Assembly (NCBI GenBank): GCA_963717955.1
Contig: CAVQXR010000001.1
Location: 558,001-622,000 of the forward strand
Origin: CAVQXR01 sp963717955
GTDB lineage: Bacteria > Actinomycetota > Thermoleophilia > Gaiellales > Gaiellaceae
Length of the DNA stretch: 64,000 bases
Direction of reading: 5' to 3'
Shown here: one piece after another, positions 11,337 to 20,028 of the stretch
Position numbering within the stretch: position 1 is the stretch's first letter
Layout: each line of letters opens with the position of its first letter
The notes under the pieces: model-generated
Seen by the model: the letters and a program-made list of their open reading frames with translations, nothing else
Told to the model about the DNA's origin: nothing
Databases searched by the model: none
Position numbers and translations under genes: made by a program

Positions 11337-11693
11337 ATGGCCGGCCTGCACTCGATCAACGCGATCCTGCTCGTCGCGGTCAACGGCATCGCCGGGGCGA
11401 TCGGCCTCGTCACCGCGTGGAGGAAGGTCGAGCCGCGACGCTTCTTCCCTCACCTGGTCGCGCTCGGGCAGGTGCTGCTCGTCGGTCAGGTCGCGCTCGG
11501 GCTCATGCTCCTCTCCGACGACCGGCGGTCGCCGGACCAGCTCCACTACCTGTACGGCTCGCTCGCCCTGCTCGCCGTGCTCGCCCCCTGGTTCTACGCG
11601 CCGGCGGATCAGAGCAGGCGCGTCGCCTGGTTCGGGGGGGCGGCGCTGCTCGCGGCCGCGCTCGGGATCAGGGCGTTGATCACGGGCGAATGA
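11337..11693 (+). CDS. Small integral membrane protein (118 aa)
   Basis: Four hydrophobic helices (INAILLVAVNGIAGAIGLV, LVALGQVLLVGQVALGLMLL, LYGSLALLAVLAPWFY, WFGGAALLAAALGIRAL) with conserved-looking His residues between them (HLVALGQ, LHYLYG). No family recognised; the His spacing would suit a haem- or metal-linked membrane protein but this is speculation. The stop overlaps the next gene's ATG (ATGA). Confidence 0.7.
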   Translation: MAGLHSINAILLVAVNGIAGAIGLVTAWRKVEPRRFFPHLVALGQVLLVGQVALGLMLLSDDRRSPDQLHYLYGSLALLAVLAPWFYAPADQSRRVAWFGGAALLAAALGIRALITGE

Positions 11694-12061
11694 GCCGCGT
11701 CAATCCCACCATTCGCGGGCTCGTGATCGTCTTCCTGATCGCGGGCGTGATCACGGCGCTCCAGCTCGACGACATGCTCGCGGCCCTGTTCCTCGTCGTG
11801 CAGATCGCGTTCCTCGCCGCGATCGTGTACTTCCTGTTCACGCTGTGGCGCCGCAACCGCAGCGAGATCTCGACCTGGAGCGCGCGGGCACAGGCCGTGC
11901 TCTACGGCGCGGTCGCGCTCGCAGTCGGGAACATCGTGGTTGCGTTCGTCAGCCCCTACCCGGACAGCGGGCTCGAGGCGATCGCCTTCTTCGCGGTGCT
12001 CGGGGCGTGCGGGTTCTCCATCTGGCGCGTGTGGCGTGACGCGCACACCTACGGCTACTGA
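11690..12061 (+). CDS. Small integral membrane protein (123 aa)
   Basis: Four predicted helices (GLVIVFLIAGVITALQL, LFLVVQIAFLAAIVYFLFTL, VLYGAVALAVGNIVVAF, LEAIAFFAVLGACGFSIW) separated by a basic loop WRRNRSEISTW. Translationally coupled to the preceding membrane gene and 3 nt before the flavoprotein gene, so the three form an operon. Function unknown. Confidence 0.7.
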   Translation: MSRVNPTIRGLVIVFLIAGVITALQLDDMLAALFLVVQIAFLAAIVYFLFTLWRRNRSEISTWSARAQAVLYGAVALAVGNIVVAFVSPYPDSGLEAIAFFAVLGACGFSIWRVWRDAHTYGY

Positions 12062-12064
12062 CCG

Positions 12065-13282
12065 GTGCGGCGGAGCTTCGTCATCGTCGGCGCGAGCCTG
12101 GCCGGCGTCCACGCCGCCGTCACCCTCCGTGACGAGGGCTTCGACGGACGCGTCGTCCTCCTCGGTGCCGAGCCGCACGAGCCGTACGATCGACCCCCGC
12201 TCTCGAAGGGCTATCTGAGAGGAGAGGTCTCGCGCGACCGGCTGCTGCTGCGTCCCTCCGGGTTCTGGGCCGAGCAGGAGATCGAGCTGCGGCTCGGGGC
12301 GCGCGTGGCGCGGATCGACCCGGGCGGGCGAGAGGTCGAGCTCGAGGAGGGCGAGCGGATCGGCTACGACGCGGCGTTGCTCGCGACGGGTGGCCGCAAC
12401 CGGCGGCTCCCGCTTCCCGGCATCGACCTCGCCGGTGTGCTCGACCTGCGCACGCTGGCCGACGCCGATCGGATGCGTGACGCGATCGCCGGCGCCGGGC
12501 GCGCCGCGGTCGTCGGGATGGGTTTCATCGGCTCCGAGATCGCCGCGTCGCTGCGCGTGCTCGGTCTCGAGGTGATCGCGATCGAGCCGTTCAGCGCGCC
12601 GCTGGAACGCGTGCTCGGCTCCGACGTCGGAGGGGCGATCGCGCGCCTGCACGCCGATCACGGCGTCCGGCTCCTCCTCGGCGAGGGCGTGGACGGGTTC
12701 GAGGGCGACGGGCGCGTGCGAGCGGTTCGCACGACGACCGCCAGGGTGGTCGAATGCGACCTCGCGGTCGTCGGCGTCGGCATCCAGCCGGCCGTCGAGC
12801 TCGCCGAGCAGGCCGGGCTCGCGGTCGACAACGGGATCGTGGTCGACGAGCTGTGCCGGGCGTCGGCCGACGGCGTGTTCGCCGCCGGCGACGTTGCGCG
12901 GCACCGTCATCCGCTCGCGGGCGGCGGGTATCTCCGCGTCGAGCACTGGCAGAACGCCGTCGAGCAGGGGGCCGCAGCCGCGCGGAGCATGCTCGGAGTC
13001 GGGGAGCCGTACGCGGCGACGCACTGGTTCTGGTCGGACCAGTACGCCGACAACCTCCAGTACCTCGGCCACCACGAGCGGTGGGACGAGCTGGTCGTCC
13101 GCGGGAGCCTCGACGAGCGGAGGTTCGTGGCGTTCTACCGTGAGGGCGGCGCCGTGAAGGCGGCGGTCGCGCTCAACAGCGGCCGGGATCTGCGGCGGGC
13201 GGCGGGGCTGATCCGGTCGGGGGCCCGGGTCGAGGCAGACCTGCTCGCCGATCCCGACGTCGACCTCCGCGCGCTCGGGTAG
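12065..13282 (+). CDS. FAD-dependent ferredoxin/rubredoxin reductase-like oxidoreductase
   Basis: This 405-residue pyridine-nucleotide-disulphide oxidoreductase-fold protein has an N-terminal FAD Rossmann motif (FVIVGASLAGVHAAVTLR), the EPYDRPPLSKGYL motif typical of ferredoxin reductases of dioxygenase/P450 systems, an NAD(P)H motif (AAVVGMGFIGSEIAASLR), an FAD-binding VFAAGDVAR and a C-terminal reductase domain with WFWSDQY. It should pass electrons from NAD(P)H to a ferredoxin or rubredoxin. No oxygenase or ferredoxin gene is adjacent; the upstream genes are two small membrane proteins. Confidence 0.9.
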   Translation: MRRSFVIVGASLAGVHAAVTLRDEGFDGRVVLLGAEPHEPYDRPPLSKGYLRGEVSRDRLLLRPSGFWAEQEIELRLGARVARIDPGGREVELEEGERIGYDAALLATGGRNRRLPLPGIDLAGVLDLRTLADADRMRDAIAGAGRAAVVGMGFIGSEIAASLRVLGLEVIAIEPFSAPLERVLGSDVGGAIARLHADHGVRLLLGEGVDGFEGDGRVRAVRTTTARVVECDLAVVGVGIQPAVELAEQAGLAVDNGIVVDELCRASADGVFAAGDVARHRHPLAGGGYLRVEHWQNAVEQGAAAARSMLGVGEPYAATHWFWSDQYADNLQYLGHHERWDELVVRGSLDERRFVAFYREGGAVKAAVALNSGRDLRRAAGLIRSGARVEADLLADPDVDLRALG

Positions 13283-13300
13283 AGCCCGGGCGGTCCCGGC

Positions 13301-14050
13301 TCAGTCGCCGGCGACCTCGCTCGGCAGGGGCGTCTCGGCGCGCGTCCGGGTGCCGTCGAGCGAGTCGAGGATCGCGCGCACCGGCTCGAGCGCTCCGACG
13401 AAGATCGGCGTGTCCCGCTCGGTGTAGCGGCTCGCCTCGGTGTCGCGAAGGGTCATCATCAGGTGCAGAAAGTCGATCGGCTCCTCGCACTCGAACGCGG
13501 TCATGAACTCCTGATCGTCGATCCCGAACGAGTACGTCGTGTGGTTCGTGACGGTCGGGAAGCGCTGGCCGACGACGGCGTGCTCCTGCATCGCGCGCTT
13601 GCGATCCTGCAGCGCGAGCGAGTACCAGGGCCGCACCTTCACGAACGGGTAGACGACGAGGTACGGGGCCCTGCGGGGAACGATCCGGCGGGGCGGCAGC
13701 TTCGCGTCCCGGTGGAAGTACTTCGACGAGAGCGTCGCGCCGAGGTAGGAGTAGGGCGTGGACAGGTAGCCGGCGAGCGGCGTCGTGTTGAGGTCGGCGG
13801 CGAGGTCGCGGAAGTCCTCGAAGCGCTCGCTGAGCTGCCAGAAGAAGAAGTCGGTCTCCGGGCGCACCCCGACGAGGCTGTAGGTGAGCAGGCCCATCCT
13901 GCTCTCCCAGGCCTCGACCACGTCCGCGAAGGCCTCCTTGGCCGCCGCGCGCTCCTCGATCGGGAGCCGGCGCCAGGCGGGGTCGAGCGTGAAGTAGCGA
14001 TACAGCGCGTACTGCGTCGACGGGTCGGGCCGGTGCTGTTCTGGGCTCAT
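13301..14050 (-). CDS. chdC: Chlorite dismutase-family haem protein, probable coproheme decarboxylase
   Basis: In Gram-positive bacteria this family converts coproheme to haem b (ChdC/HemQ) at the end of the coproporphyrin-dependent pathway. The 249-residue protein has the ferredoxin-like Cld fold; a Tyr in VVYPFVKVRPWY is placed like the catalytic Tyr, and the NHTTYSFGIDDQEFMTAFE segment carries the proximal-His region and the conserved GIDD motif. True chlorite dismutases are less likely because the distal Arg context is not evident. The ATG at 14050 is 7 nt from a TACGAT box on the same strand. Confidence 0.87.
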   Translation of the reverse strand: MSPEQHRPDPSTQYALYRYFTLDPAWRRLPIEERAAAKEAFADVVEAWESRMGLLTYSLVGVRPETDFFFWQLSERFEDFRDLAADLNTTPLAGYLSTPYSYLGATLSSKYFHRDAKLPPRRIVPRRAPYLVVYPFVKVRPWYSLALQDRKRAMQEHAVVGQRFPTVTNHTTYSFGIDDQEFMTAFECEEPIDFLHLMMTLRDTEASRYTERDTPIFVGALEPVRAILDSLDGTRTRAETPLPSEVAGD

Positions 14051-14057
14051 GGAGCGA

Positions 14058-14063
14058 ATCGTA
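14058..14063 (-). promoter_or_regulatory. -10 box TACGAT
   Basis: Minus strand, 7 nt before the chdC ATG. Confidence 0.5.
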
Positions 14064-14197
14064 GCCCGACGCGACACAGAGCCGGCACGGTCGGGTCTGG
14101 AGACGTCACACGCACCGGCGTAGGGTGAGGAGGGTCGTCCCGGGCGTCCCCGAGCGGGCCGGAGGACGCCCGGGACGGCGCCGTGCTCGGCCCGGTC

Positions 14198-14203
14198 TAC
14201 ACT
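14198..14203 (+). promoter_or_regulatory. -10 box TACACT
   Basis: Ten nt before the uvrC ATG at 14214. Confidence 0.45.
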
Positions 14204-14213
14204 CGGCGTCGGG

Positions 14214-16082
14214 ATGGCAGCGGAGCCGACGAATCGCGAGGAGCGCCTCGAGGGACAGCTGAGGGCAATGCCGGCTCAGCCCGGCGTCTACCTGTTCCGC
14301 GGCTCGGACGACGACGTCCTCTACGTCGGCAAGGCGAAATCGCTGCGCGCGCGCGTTCGCTCCTACTTCCGGGGCGGCGACTCGCGGCAGGGGCTCGACC
14401 GGATGCTCGGGCGCGTGGAGCGGATCGAGGTGATCGTCACCCGCTCGGAGGGCGAAGCCCTGCACCTCGAGCAGAATCTGATCAAGCGCCACCGGCCGCC
14501 GTTCAACGTGCGCCTGCGCGACGACAAGTCGTATCCCTACATTGCCGTCACGGTCGGCGACGAGTTCCCGCGCGTCATGTTCACCCGGGAGCGCCATCGG
14601 CGCGGCGTCCTCTACTTCGGTCCGTACTCCTCGGCGAAGAAGGTCCGGGAGACGCTCGACGTGCTGAACCGCGTCTTCCGTTTCCGGCCCTGCGAGGGGC
14701 CGACCCCGGGACGCCACTCGGGGATCCCTTGCCTCGACTACCACATCGAGCGCTGCCTGGCACCCTGCGTCGGATACGTGTCGCGGGAGGAGTACGCGCT
14801 CGTGATCGAGAGCGTCGCCCTGTTCCTCTCCGGCGAGACGGCGCCGATCCAGCGCGAGCTCGAGGAGCGGATGCACGACGCGGCGGCGCGGCAGGCGTTC
14901 GAGGAGGCGGCCCGGTATCGCAACCGGCTTCGCGCGATCCGCCACCTCGCGGAGCGCCAGGCGGCCGATCGCCGGGACGTCGGCACGGTCGATGTCATCG
15001 GGCTCGCCGCCCGCGGCGACGTCGCGGCCGTCCAGCTCTTCCCGCTGCGCGACGGGAAGATGGTCGACCGCCACGGCTTCACGCTCGAGAACGTCGCCGG
15101 CCAGGACCCCGCGACCCTCGTGGAGGCCTTCTGCCTCGAGTACTACGGCGCGGCTCCGAGCGTGCCGCCGCTCGTCGTCGTCCCGCCCGGTGCCGGGGCG
15201 CTCGACGCCCTCGAGGAGCTCCTCTCGCGGCGGCGGGGCTCGCGGGTGGAGGTACGGACCGCGCAGCGCGGGGAGAAGCGGCGCCTGCAGGAGCTCGCGC
15301 AGCACAACGCGGAGCTCGCGCTCGAGAACGAGGAGCTCGCAGCTCAGCGGCGTCAGCTCCGCCGGATCGAGGCGCTCGAGGAGTTGCGCGAGGCGCTGAA
15401 CCTCGAATCGCTCCCGATCAGGATCGAGTGCTTCGACATCTCGAACATCCAGGACGAGTCGCCGGTCGGGTCGATGGTGGTGTTCCAGGACGCGGGGCCC
15501 AGGAAGGCGCACTACCGGAAGTTCGCGGTCCGGTACGCGGCCGGGCAGGACGACTTCGCGATGATGCACGAGGTGGTCTCACGACGCTTCGCGCGACTGC
15601 GGGCGGTCACGGCCGAGGAGTACGACGAGAGCTTCGCCGCGGTGCCGAACCTCGTCGTCATCGACGGCGGCAAGGGACAGCTGGCCGCGGCCCTGGCCGC
15701 GATGCGCCAGTTCGACCTGCCGCGGGTGGCGGTCGTCTCGCTCGCGAAGCGCGAGGAGGACGTGTACCTCCCGGGCCGCCAGGACCCCGTCACGCTGCGC
15801 CGGGACGCCGCCGGCCTGCAGCTCCTGCAGCGGATCAGGGACGAGGCGCATCGCTTCGCGCTCGGGTTTCACCGCCAGCGGCGGGACGCCCGTGCGAAGG
15901 AGTCGATGCTCGACGAGCTACCAGGGGTCGGCCCGGCCCGCCGGCGGGCGCTCATCCGCCACTTCGGCTCGGTCGAGCGTCTGCTGGGGGCGAGTCGCGC
16001 GGAGCTCGAGGGAGTGCCCGGTGTCCCGCCCAGGACCGGCCGGCAGATCCATGCGGCCCTTCACAAGGCGGGCGGCGCATGA
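14214..16082 (+). CDS. uvrC: UvrABC excinuclease subunit C
   Basis: UvrC makes both incisions around DNA lesions loaded by UvrA/UvrB. The 622-residue protein has the N-terminal GIY-YIG nuclease (PGVYLFRGSDDDVLYVGKA), a Cys-rich stretch, a UVR domain (RQAFEEAARYRNRLRAI) that binds UvrB, the RNase H-like second nuclease (FDISNIQDESPVGSMVVF, VIDGGKGQL, HRFALGFHR) and C-terminal HhH motifs (LDELPGVGPARRRAL, LEGVPGVPPRTGRQIH). Full-length. In many actinobacteria uvrC is followed by rapZ, yvcK and whiA; here other genes occupy that interval. Confidence 0.97.
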   Translation: MAAEPTNREERLEGQLRAMPAQPGVYLFRGSDDDVLYVGKAKSLRARVRSYFRGGDSRQGLDRMLGRVERIEVIVTRSEGEALHLEQNLIKRHRPPFNVRLRDDKSYPYIAVTVGDEFPRVMFTRERHRRGVLYFGPYSSAKKVRETLDVLNRVFRFRPCEGPTPGRHSGIPCLDYHIERCLAPCVGYVSREEYALVIESVALFLSGETAPIQRELEERMHDAAARQAFEEAARYRNRLRAIRHLAERQAADRRDVGTVDVIGLAARGDVAAVQLFPLRDGKMVDRHGFTLENVAGQDPATLVEAFCLEYYGAAPSVPPLVVVPPGAGALDALEELLSRRRGSRVEVRTAQRGEKRRLQELAQHNAELALENEELAAQRRQLRRIEALEELREALNLESLPIRIECFDISNIQDESPVGSMVVFQDAGPRKAHYRKFAVRYAAGQDDFAMMHEVVSRRFARLRAVTAEEYDESFAAVPNLVVIDGGKGQLAAALAAMRQFDLPRVAVVSLAKREEDVYLPGRQDPVTLRRDAAGLQLLQRIRDEAHRFALGFHRQRRDARAKESMLDELPGVGPARRRALIRHFGSVERLLGASRAELEGVPGVPPRTGRQIHAALHKAGGA

Positions 16083-16101
16083 CGCGGGACCGTGGAGTCT
16101 G

Positions 16102-16608
16102 ATGGACCCGATCGAAACCGAGAGGCTCGTTCTCAGGCCGAAGACGCTCGGGGACGCGGCCTCGCTGCACCGGATCCTCGCCGATCCGAGAGTCGCGGCC
16201 TGGCTCGGCGCGCGCTCGCCCGACGAGTGGCGAGCGCGGCTCGAGCGGAGCATTGCCCACCAGCGGCGGCATGGATTCAGCATGTGGGCGATGGTCGAGA
16301 AGGAGAGCCGGGAGCTCGTCGGTCATTGCGGCCTGCAGCTCGTCGGTCACACGGGCCCCGAGATCGAGGTGGGCTGGGCAGTCGACCCGGAGCGCTGGGG
16401 CAGGGGTTACGCGACCGAGGCCGGTCGCGCGTCGCTCCGCCACGGCTTCGACGTGATCGGCTTCGACGCGATCATCGCCGTCATGCTGCCGGAGAACACG
16501 GCGTCGCGGCGGGTCGCCGAGCATCTCGGGATGGTCGAGGCGGGCACGGGGCAGTACTACGGCCAGCTGCACGTGCGCTACGAGGCACGGTCGCTCGCGC
16601 AGGGGTAG
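16102..16608 (+). CDS. GNAT-family N-acetyltransferase (RimJ/RimL-like)
   Basis: This 168-residue acetyl-CoA-dependent acyltransferase starts with the typical IETERLVLRPKTLGDA segment and has the acetyl-CoA loop GWAVDPERWGRGYATEAGRA and the later PENTASRRVAEHLGMVEAG, which places it with RimJ/RimL-like protein or small-molecule acetyltransferases. Substrate unknown. It begins 19 nt after uvrC and could be co-transcribed. Confidence 0.88.
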   Translation: MDPIETERLVLRPKTLGDAASLHRILADPRVAAWLGARSPDEWRARLERSIAHQRRHGFSMWAMVEKESRELVGHCGLQLVGHTGPEIEVGWAVDPERWGRGYATEAGRASLRHGFDVIGFDAIIAVMLPENTASRRVAEHLGMVEAGTGQYYGQLHVRYEARSLAQG

Positions 16609-16635
16609 AGCACCAACGGCGCCTGCCCCTGGTGC
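16600..16635. terminator. Hairpins between convergent genes
   Basis: Two overlapping stems, CAGGGG (16600-16605)/CCCCTG (16626-16631) and GCACCA (16610-16615)/TGGTGC (16630-16635), lie between the convergent GNAT and P5C dehydrogenase genes. No U-tract follows, so the role as a bidirectional terminator is inferred. Confidence 0.4.
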
Positions 16636-16641
16636 ACGAGC

Positions 16642-18279
16642 CTAGCCGGGGTCGCCGAGGAACGGATAGCGGTAGTCGGTCGGTGGCACGAACGTCTCCT
16701 TGATCGTGCGCGGGCTCACCCAGCGGATCAGGTTCCACAGCGAGCCTGCCTTGTCGTTCGTCCCGGATGCACGCGCTCCGCCGAACGGCTGCTGGCCGAC
16801 GACCGCGCCTGTGGGCTTGTCGTTCAGATAGAGGTTCCCCGCCGCGTACCGCAGGGCATCCTGGGCCCGGAGCGTCGCGTAGCGATCCTCCGAGAAGATC
16901 GAGCCCGTGAGCGCGTAGGGCGCGGTGCGGTCGACGAGGTCGAGCACGTCGTCGAATCCCCTCTCCGGATACACGTAGCAGGTGACGACCGGCCCGAACA
17001 GCTCGTCCCGGAGGAGCCGGAACCCGGGATCGTCGGTCTCGATCACGGTCGGCTCGACGAACCAGCCCACCCCGTCGTCGACGCCGCCGCCCGCGACCAC
17101 CCTCGTCCCTGGATGGTTCCGCGCCTCGGCGATTGCCGCGCGCTGGGTCTCGAGCGAGCCGGAGTCGATGACGGCGCCCATGAAGTTCGAGAAGTCCTCG
17201 ACGGCGCCGACCCCGATCGTCGCGACCTCCGCGGCGAGCCGGTCGCGCAGCGCGGGCCAGAGGTTCGACGGCGCGTAGACGCGTGACGCGGCGGAGCACT
17301 TCTGGCCCTGGTACTCGAACGAGCCGCGGATGATCGCGGTCGCGACCGCGTCGAGGTCGGCCGACGGGTGCGCGAGGACGAAGTCCTTGCCACCGGTCTC
17401 ACCGACGATCCGCGGATAGCCCCGGTAGCGCTCGAGGTTCTTCGCGACGGCCTTCCAGATGCCCTGGAAGACCCCGGTCGAGCCGGTGAAGTGCACGCCC
17501 GCGAAATCGGGATGGGCGATCGCGACGTCGCCGATCGTCGCGCCGGCGCCGTAGACCAGGTTGATGACGCCGGGCGGAAGACCCGCGGCCTCGAGCAGCC
17601 GCAACGTCCAGTAGGCGGACACGGTGGCGGTCGACGCGGGCTTCCAGACGACGGTGCAGCCCATGAGCGCGGGCGACGTCGTGAGGTTCGCGCCGATCGC
17701 GGTGAAGTTGAACGGCGTCACGGCGAGCACGAACCCCTCGAGCGGGCGGTACTCGAGCCGGTTCCACACCCCGGGGGAGGAGAGGGGCTGCTCGGCGTAG
17801 ATTCGTGCCAGGTAGCTGGGGTTGAAGCGGAGGAAGTCGATCGTCTCGGCGGCAGCGTCGATCTCCGCCTGGTGCGCTGTCTTGCTCTGACCGAGCATGG
17901 TCGCAGCGTTCAGGGTGTCGCGCCAGGGGCCCGAGAGCAGCTCGGCCGCCCGCAGGAACACGGCCGCCCGTTCCTCCCACGGAGTGCGGCTCCAATCCTG
18001 CCACGCCGCTCCGGCGGCCGCGATCGCGGCCTCGACCTCGTCCGGGCCGCCCTGGTGGACGTCGGCGAGGACGTGGCGATGATCGTGGGGGATCACGGCC
18101 TCGCGCGTCGTCCCGGTCCGCACGTCGGCGCCGCCGATGACGCAGGGGATGTCGAGGCGCTCGGCGCGCAGCTCGCGCAGGCGCCGTGCGAGGCTCTCCC
18201 GCTCGGCGGTCCCCGGCGCGTACGTTCGGAGCGGCTCGTTGACCGGGTCGGGCGGGCGGAAGGTCCCGTGGGCGCTCAT
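16642..18279 (-). CDS. pruA: L-glutamate gamma-semialdehyde (1-pyrroline-5-carboxylate) dehydrogenase
   Basis: This enzyme oxidises P5C/glutamate semialdehyde to glutamate with NAD+ in proline and arginine catabolism. The 545-residue aldehyde dehydrogenase has AVTPFNFTAIGANLTTSPAL (NAD-binding region), FTGSTGVFQGIW, IVGETGGKDFV (general-base Glu) and the catalytic Cys in EYQGQKCSAASRVY, all diagnostic of the P5CDH branch. The ATG at 18279 has a TACCAT box 6 nt upstream on its strand; the annotated longer frame would run into that box. No proline dehydrogenase is nearby. Confidence 0.94.
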   Translation of the reverse strand: MSAHGTFRPPDPVNEPLRTYAPGTAERESLARRLRELRAERLDIPCVIGGADVRTGTTREAVIPHDHRHVLADVHQGGPDEVEAAIAAAGAAWQDWSRTPWEERAAVFLRAAELLSGPWRDTLNAATMLGQSKTAHQAEIDAAAETIDFLRFNPSYLARIYAEQPLSSPGVWNRLEYRPLEGFVLAVTPFNFTAIGANLTTSPALMGCTVVWKPASTATVSAYWTLRLLEAAGLPPGVINLVYGAGATIGDVAIAHPDFAGVHFTGSTGVFQGIWKAVAKNLERYRGYPRIVGETGGKDFVLAHPSADLDAVATAIIRGSFEYQGQKCSAASRVYAPSNLWPALRDRLAAEVATIGVGAVEDFSNFMGAVIDSGSLETQRAAIAEARNHPGTRVVAGGGVDDGVGWFVEPTVIETDDPGFRLLRDELFGPVVTCYVYPERGFDDVLDLVDRTAPYALTGSIFSEDRYATLRAQDALRYAAGNLYLNDKPTGAVVGQQPFGGARASGTNDKAGSLWNLIRWVSPRTIKETFVPPTDYRYPFLGDPG

Positions 18280-18285
18280 GGGTCG

Positions 18286-18295
18286 ATGGTACGCT
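18286..18295. promoter_or_regulatory. Symmetric bidirectional -10 (ATGGTACGCT)
   Basis: On the minus strand TACCAT (18291-18286) lies 6 nt before the pruA ATG; on the plus strand TACGCT (18290-18295) lies 10 nt before the ogt GTG. The two boxes share the central TA at 18290-18291, so one site can serve both directions. Confidence 0.55.
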
Positions 18296-18305
18296 CGGCG
18301 CACGG

Positions 18306-18770
18306 GTGAGCGTCGAGCACGTTCGGTACGGAGCCCCGGGCTGGGGCGTCGGCGAGCTGTGGCTCGACGGAGATCGCGTGGTCTGGCACGAACATCCGGT
18401 TCCGGGCCCGATGCCGAGGAAGCGACTTCCCCCGCTGGCGCGCCGGCTCGTGAGGTACTTCGAGGGCGAGGTCGTGGAGTTCGACGACGTCGAGCTCGAT
18501 CTCGAGGAGCTCACGCCGTTCCAGCGCGCGCTCGCGGATGCGCTGCGGCAGGTGCCGAGAGGGGAGGTCGTCAGCTACGGGGAGCTGGCCGCGCTCGCGG
18601 GCCGCCCTCGGGCCCAGCGTGCAGCGGGGACGTTCTGTGCGCGGAACCATCTGGGGATCTTCGTTCCCTGCCACCGGGTCGTCGCCGCCGACGGGATCGG
18701 GTCGTATGGCGAGCTCGGCGTCGGCTACAAGCGCCGGCTGCTCGAGCTCGAGGGCTGGACGTCGCGGTGA
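18306..18770 (+). CDS. ogt: Methylated-DNA-protein-cysteine S-methyltransferase
   Basis: This suicide DNA-repair protein takes the alkyl group from O6-alkylguanine. The 154-residue protein has the alkyltransferase core with the Cys acceptor in the IFVPCHRVVAADG motif and the preceding helix-turn-helix (VPRGEVVSYGELAALAGRPRA, AAGTFCARN). The N-terminal domain is short, as in Ogt. The GTG start follows a shared -10, and the stop overlaps the whiA GTG (GTGA). Confidence 0.93.
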   Translation: MSVEHVRYGAPGWGVGELWLDGDRVVWHEHPVPGPMPRKRLPPLARRLVRYFEGEVVEFDDVELDLEELTPFQRALADALRQVPRGEVVSYGELAALAGRPRAQRAAGTFCARNHLGIFVPCHRVVAADGIGSYGELGVGYKRRLLELEGWTSR

Positions 18771-19687
18771 GCTTCTCCGAGGACGTCCGCGCCGAGCTTG
18801 CGGCGATCGAGCCGCGCCGCGGCTGCTGCCGGCTGGCGGAGCTCTCCGCGCTGGCCCGCCATGCGGGCACGCTGCACCTCAGGGGCGGGGGATCCGTCGC
18901 CCTGCACCTCGACCTCGGCAGCCACGCGGTCGCCCGCCGCGCCTTCGCGCTACTGCGCGCATTCGGGCTTGGCGCCGAGATCCGAGCCTATCGCCGGCAC
19001 GCATTCGGCCGTGAGACCCGGTTCGAGCTGCACCTCGGGGACAACTCCCGGACGCTCCAGACCCTCAACGAGGGAGGGGTGCTCGACGCGCGCCTGGCTC
19101 CGCTCGAGCAGCTTCCGCGGCGGGTCGTCGCCCGGCCGTGCTGCCGCGGCGCGTACCTGCGAGGGGCGTTGCTCGCGGCCGGCTCGGTGAGCGGCCCCCG
19201 GTCGCCGCACCTGGAGATCCGCGGCGGCGATCTCGAGGCGGCTCGCGCCCTTGCCTCGCTCGCCGCCGAGGAGGGAGTCCGCCTCTTCGTCATCGACCGC
19301 GGACGGCACGCCGCGGTCTACGCGAAAGGCGGGGACACGATCGCCGAGCTGCTCGGGCTGGTCGGGGCCCACGGCGCGGCCCTCGCGATCCAGGAGTCCG
19401 GCGTGCTCGGCGCGACCCGTTCGCAGGCCAATCGCGTGGCGAACGCCGACCACGCCAACCTCGTGCGGGCGAGCCGGGCGGCGCAGGTCGAGCTTCGTGC
19501 CATCCGCAAGCTCGATCAGGTCGGAGTGCTGGAGACGCTCGCGCCGGACCTCCGCGAGATCGCCGCGCTGCGCATGAAGCACCCGTCGCTGTCGCTCCGC
19601 GAGCTCGCGTCCCGCTGCCGCCCACCCGTGACGAAGGCCGCGGCCCACCGCCGCCTGAAGCGGCTCGAGCGCCTCGCGGCGGGGTAG
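18767..19687 (+). CDS. whiA: WhiA, LAGLIDADG-fold DNA-binding regulator
   Basis: This 306-residue protein combines an N-terminal LAGLIDADG-type domain (FSEDVRAELA, CCRGAYLRGALLAAGSVSGP) with a C-terminal helix-turn-helix (LRMKHPSLSLRELASRCRPP). WhiA controls sporulation septation in Streptomyces and cell division in other Gram-positives, with no nuclease activity. The GTG overlaps the ogt stop. It stands upstream of gap-pgk-tpiA, as is usual, but rapZ and yvcK, which normally precede it, are absent. Confidence 0.93.
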   Translation: MSFSEDVRAELAAIEPRRGCCRLAELSALARHAGTLHLRGGGSVALHLDLGSHAVARRAFALLRAFGLGAEIRAYRRHAFGRETRFELHLGDNSRTLQTLNEGGVLDARLAPLEQLPRRVVARPCCRGAYLRGALLAAGSVSGPRSPHLEIRGGDLEAARALASLAAEEGVRLFVIDRGRHAAVYAKGGDTIAELLGLVGAHGAALAIQESGVLGATRSQANRVANADHANLVRASRAAQVELRAIRKLDQVGVLETLAPDLREIAALRMKHPSLSLRELASRCRPPVTKAAAHRRLKRLERLAAG

Positions 19688-19921
19688 GGGTCCGACCGCG
19701 CAGCCGGGGCGCGCACAGCCCATCGCGGCCTCCGCGCCGAGCGCTTCCCGAAGGAGCATCGCTGGCTCCGGACCGCGCCAGCCTCGGGGCTGCCGCGATC
19801 GGGCGACGAGTCCGCCTGGCCGCCCGGTGCAGGATCGACACGGGTCGGATTGAGAGTCGACACGATCCGTGACGGTGTCGCGCGATTTCCCCCGTTAAGG
19901 TTGAGGAGGTGGGTGGTGGGA

Positions 19922-19935
19922 CCCACCCGGGTGGG
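19922..19935. promoter_or_regulatory. 14-bp perfect palindrome upstream of gap
   Basis: CCCACCCGGGTGGG is its own reverse complement and lies about 90 nt before the TAGAAT box of gap, within a longer G/C-symmetric run. It could be an operator for the glycolytic operon; no regulator can be named from sequence. Confidence 0.35.
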
Positions 19936-20022
19936 GGCTGTTCGTTTAGCCGGGGGGCTCGGGAGCGAGGCTCGGCCCCCGGCGCACGGTGCCGAGAGCG
20001 GTGGGGCGCCGGGCGGCCCGGA

Positions 20023-20028
20023 TAGAAT
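20023..20028 (+). promoter_or_regulatory. -10 box TAGAAT for gap operon
   Basis: Located 72 nt before the gap ATG; no clear -35 hexamer. Confidence 0.45.
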
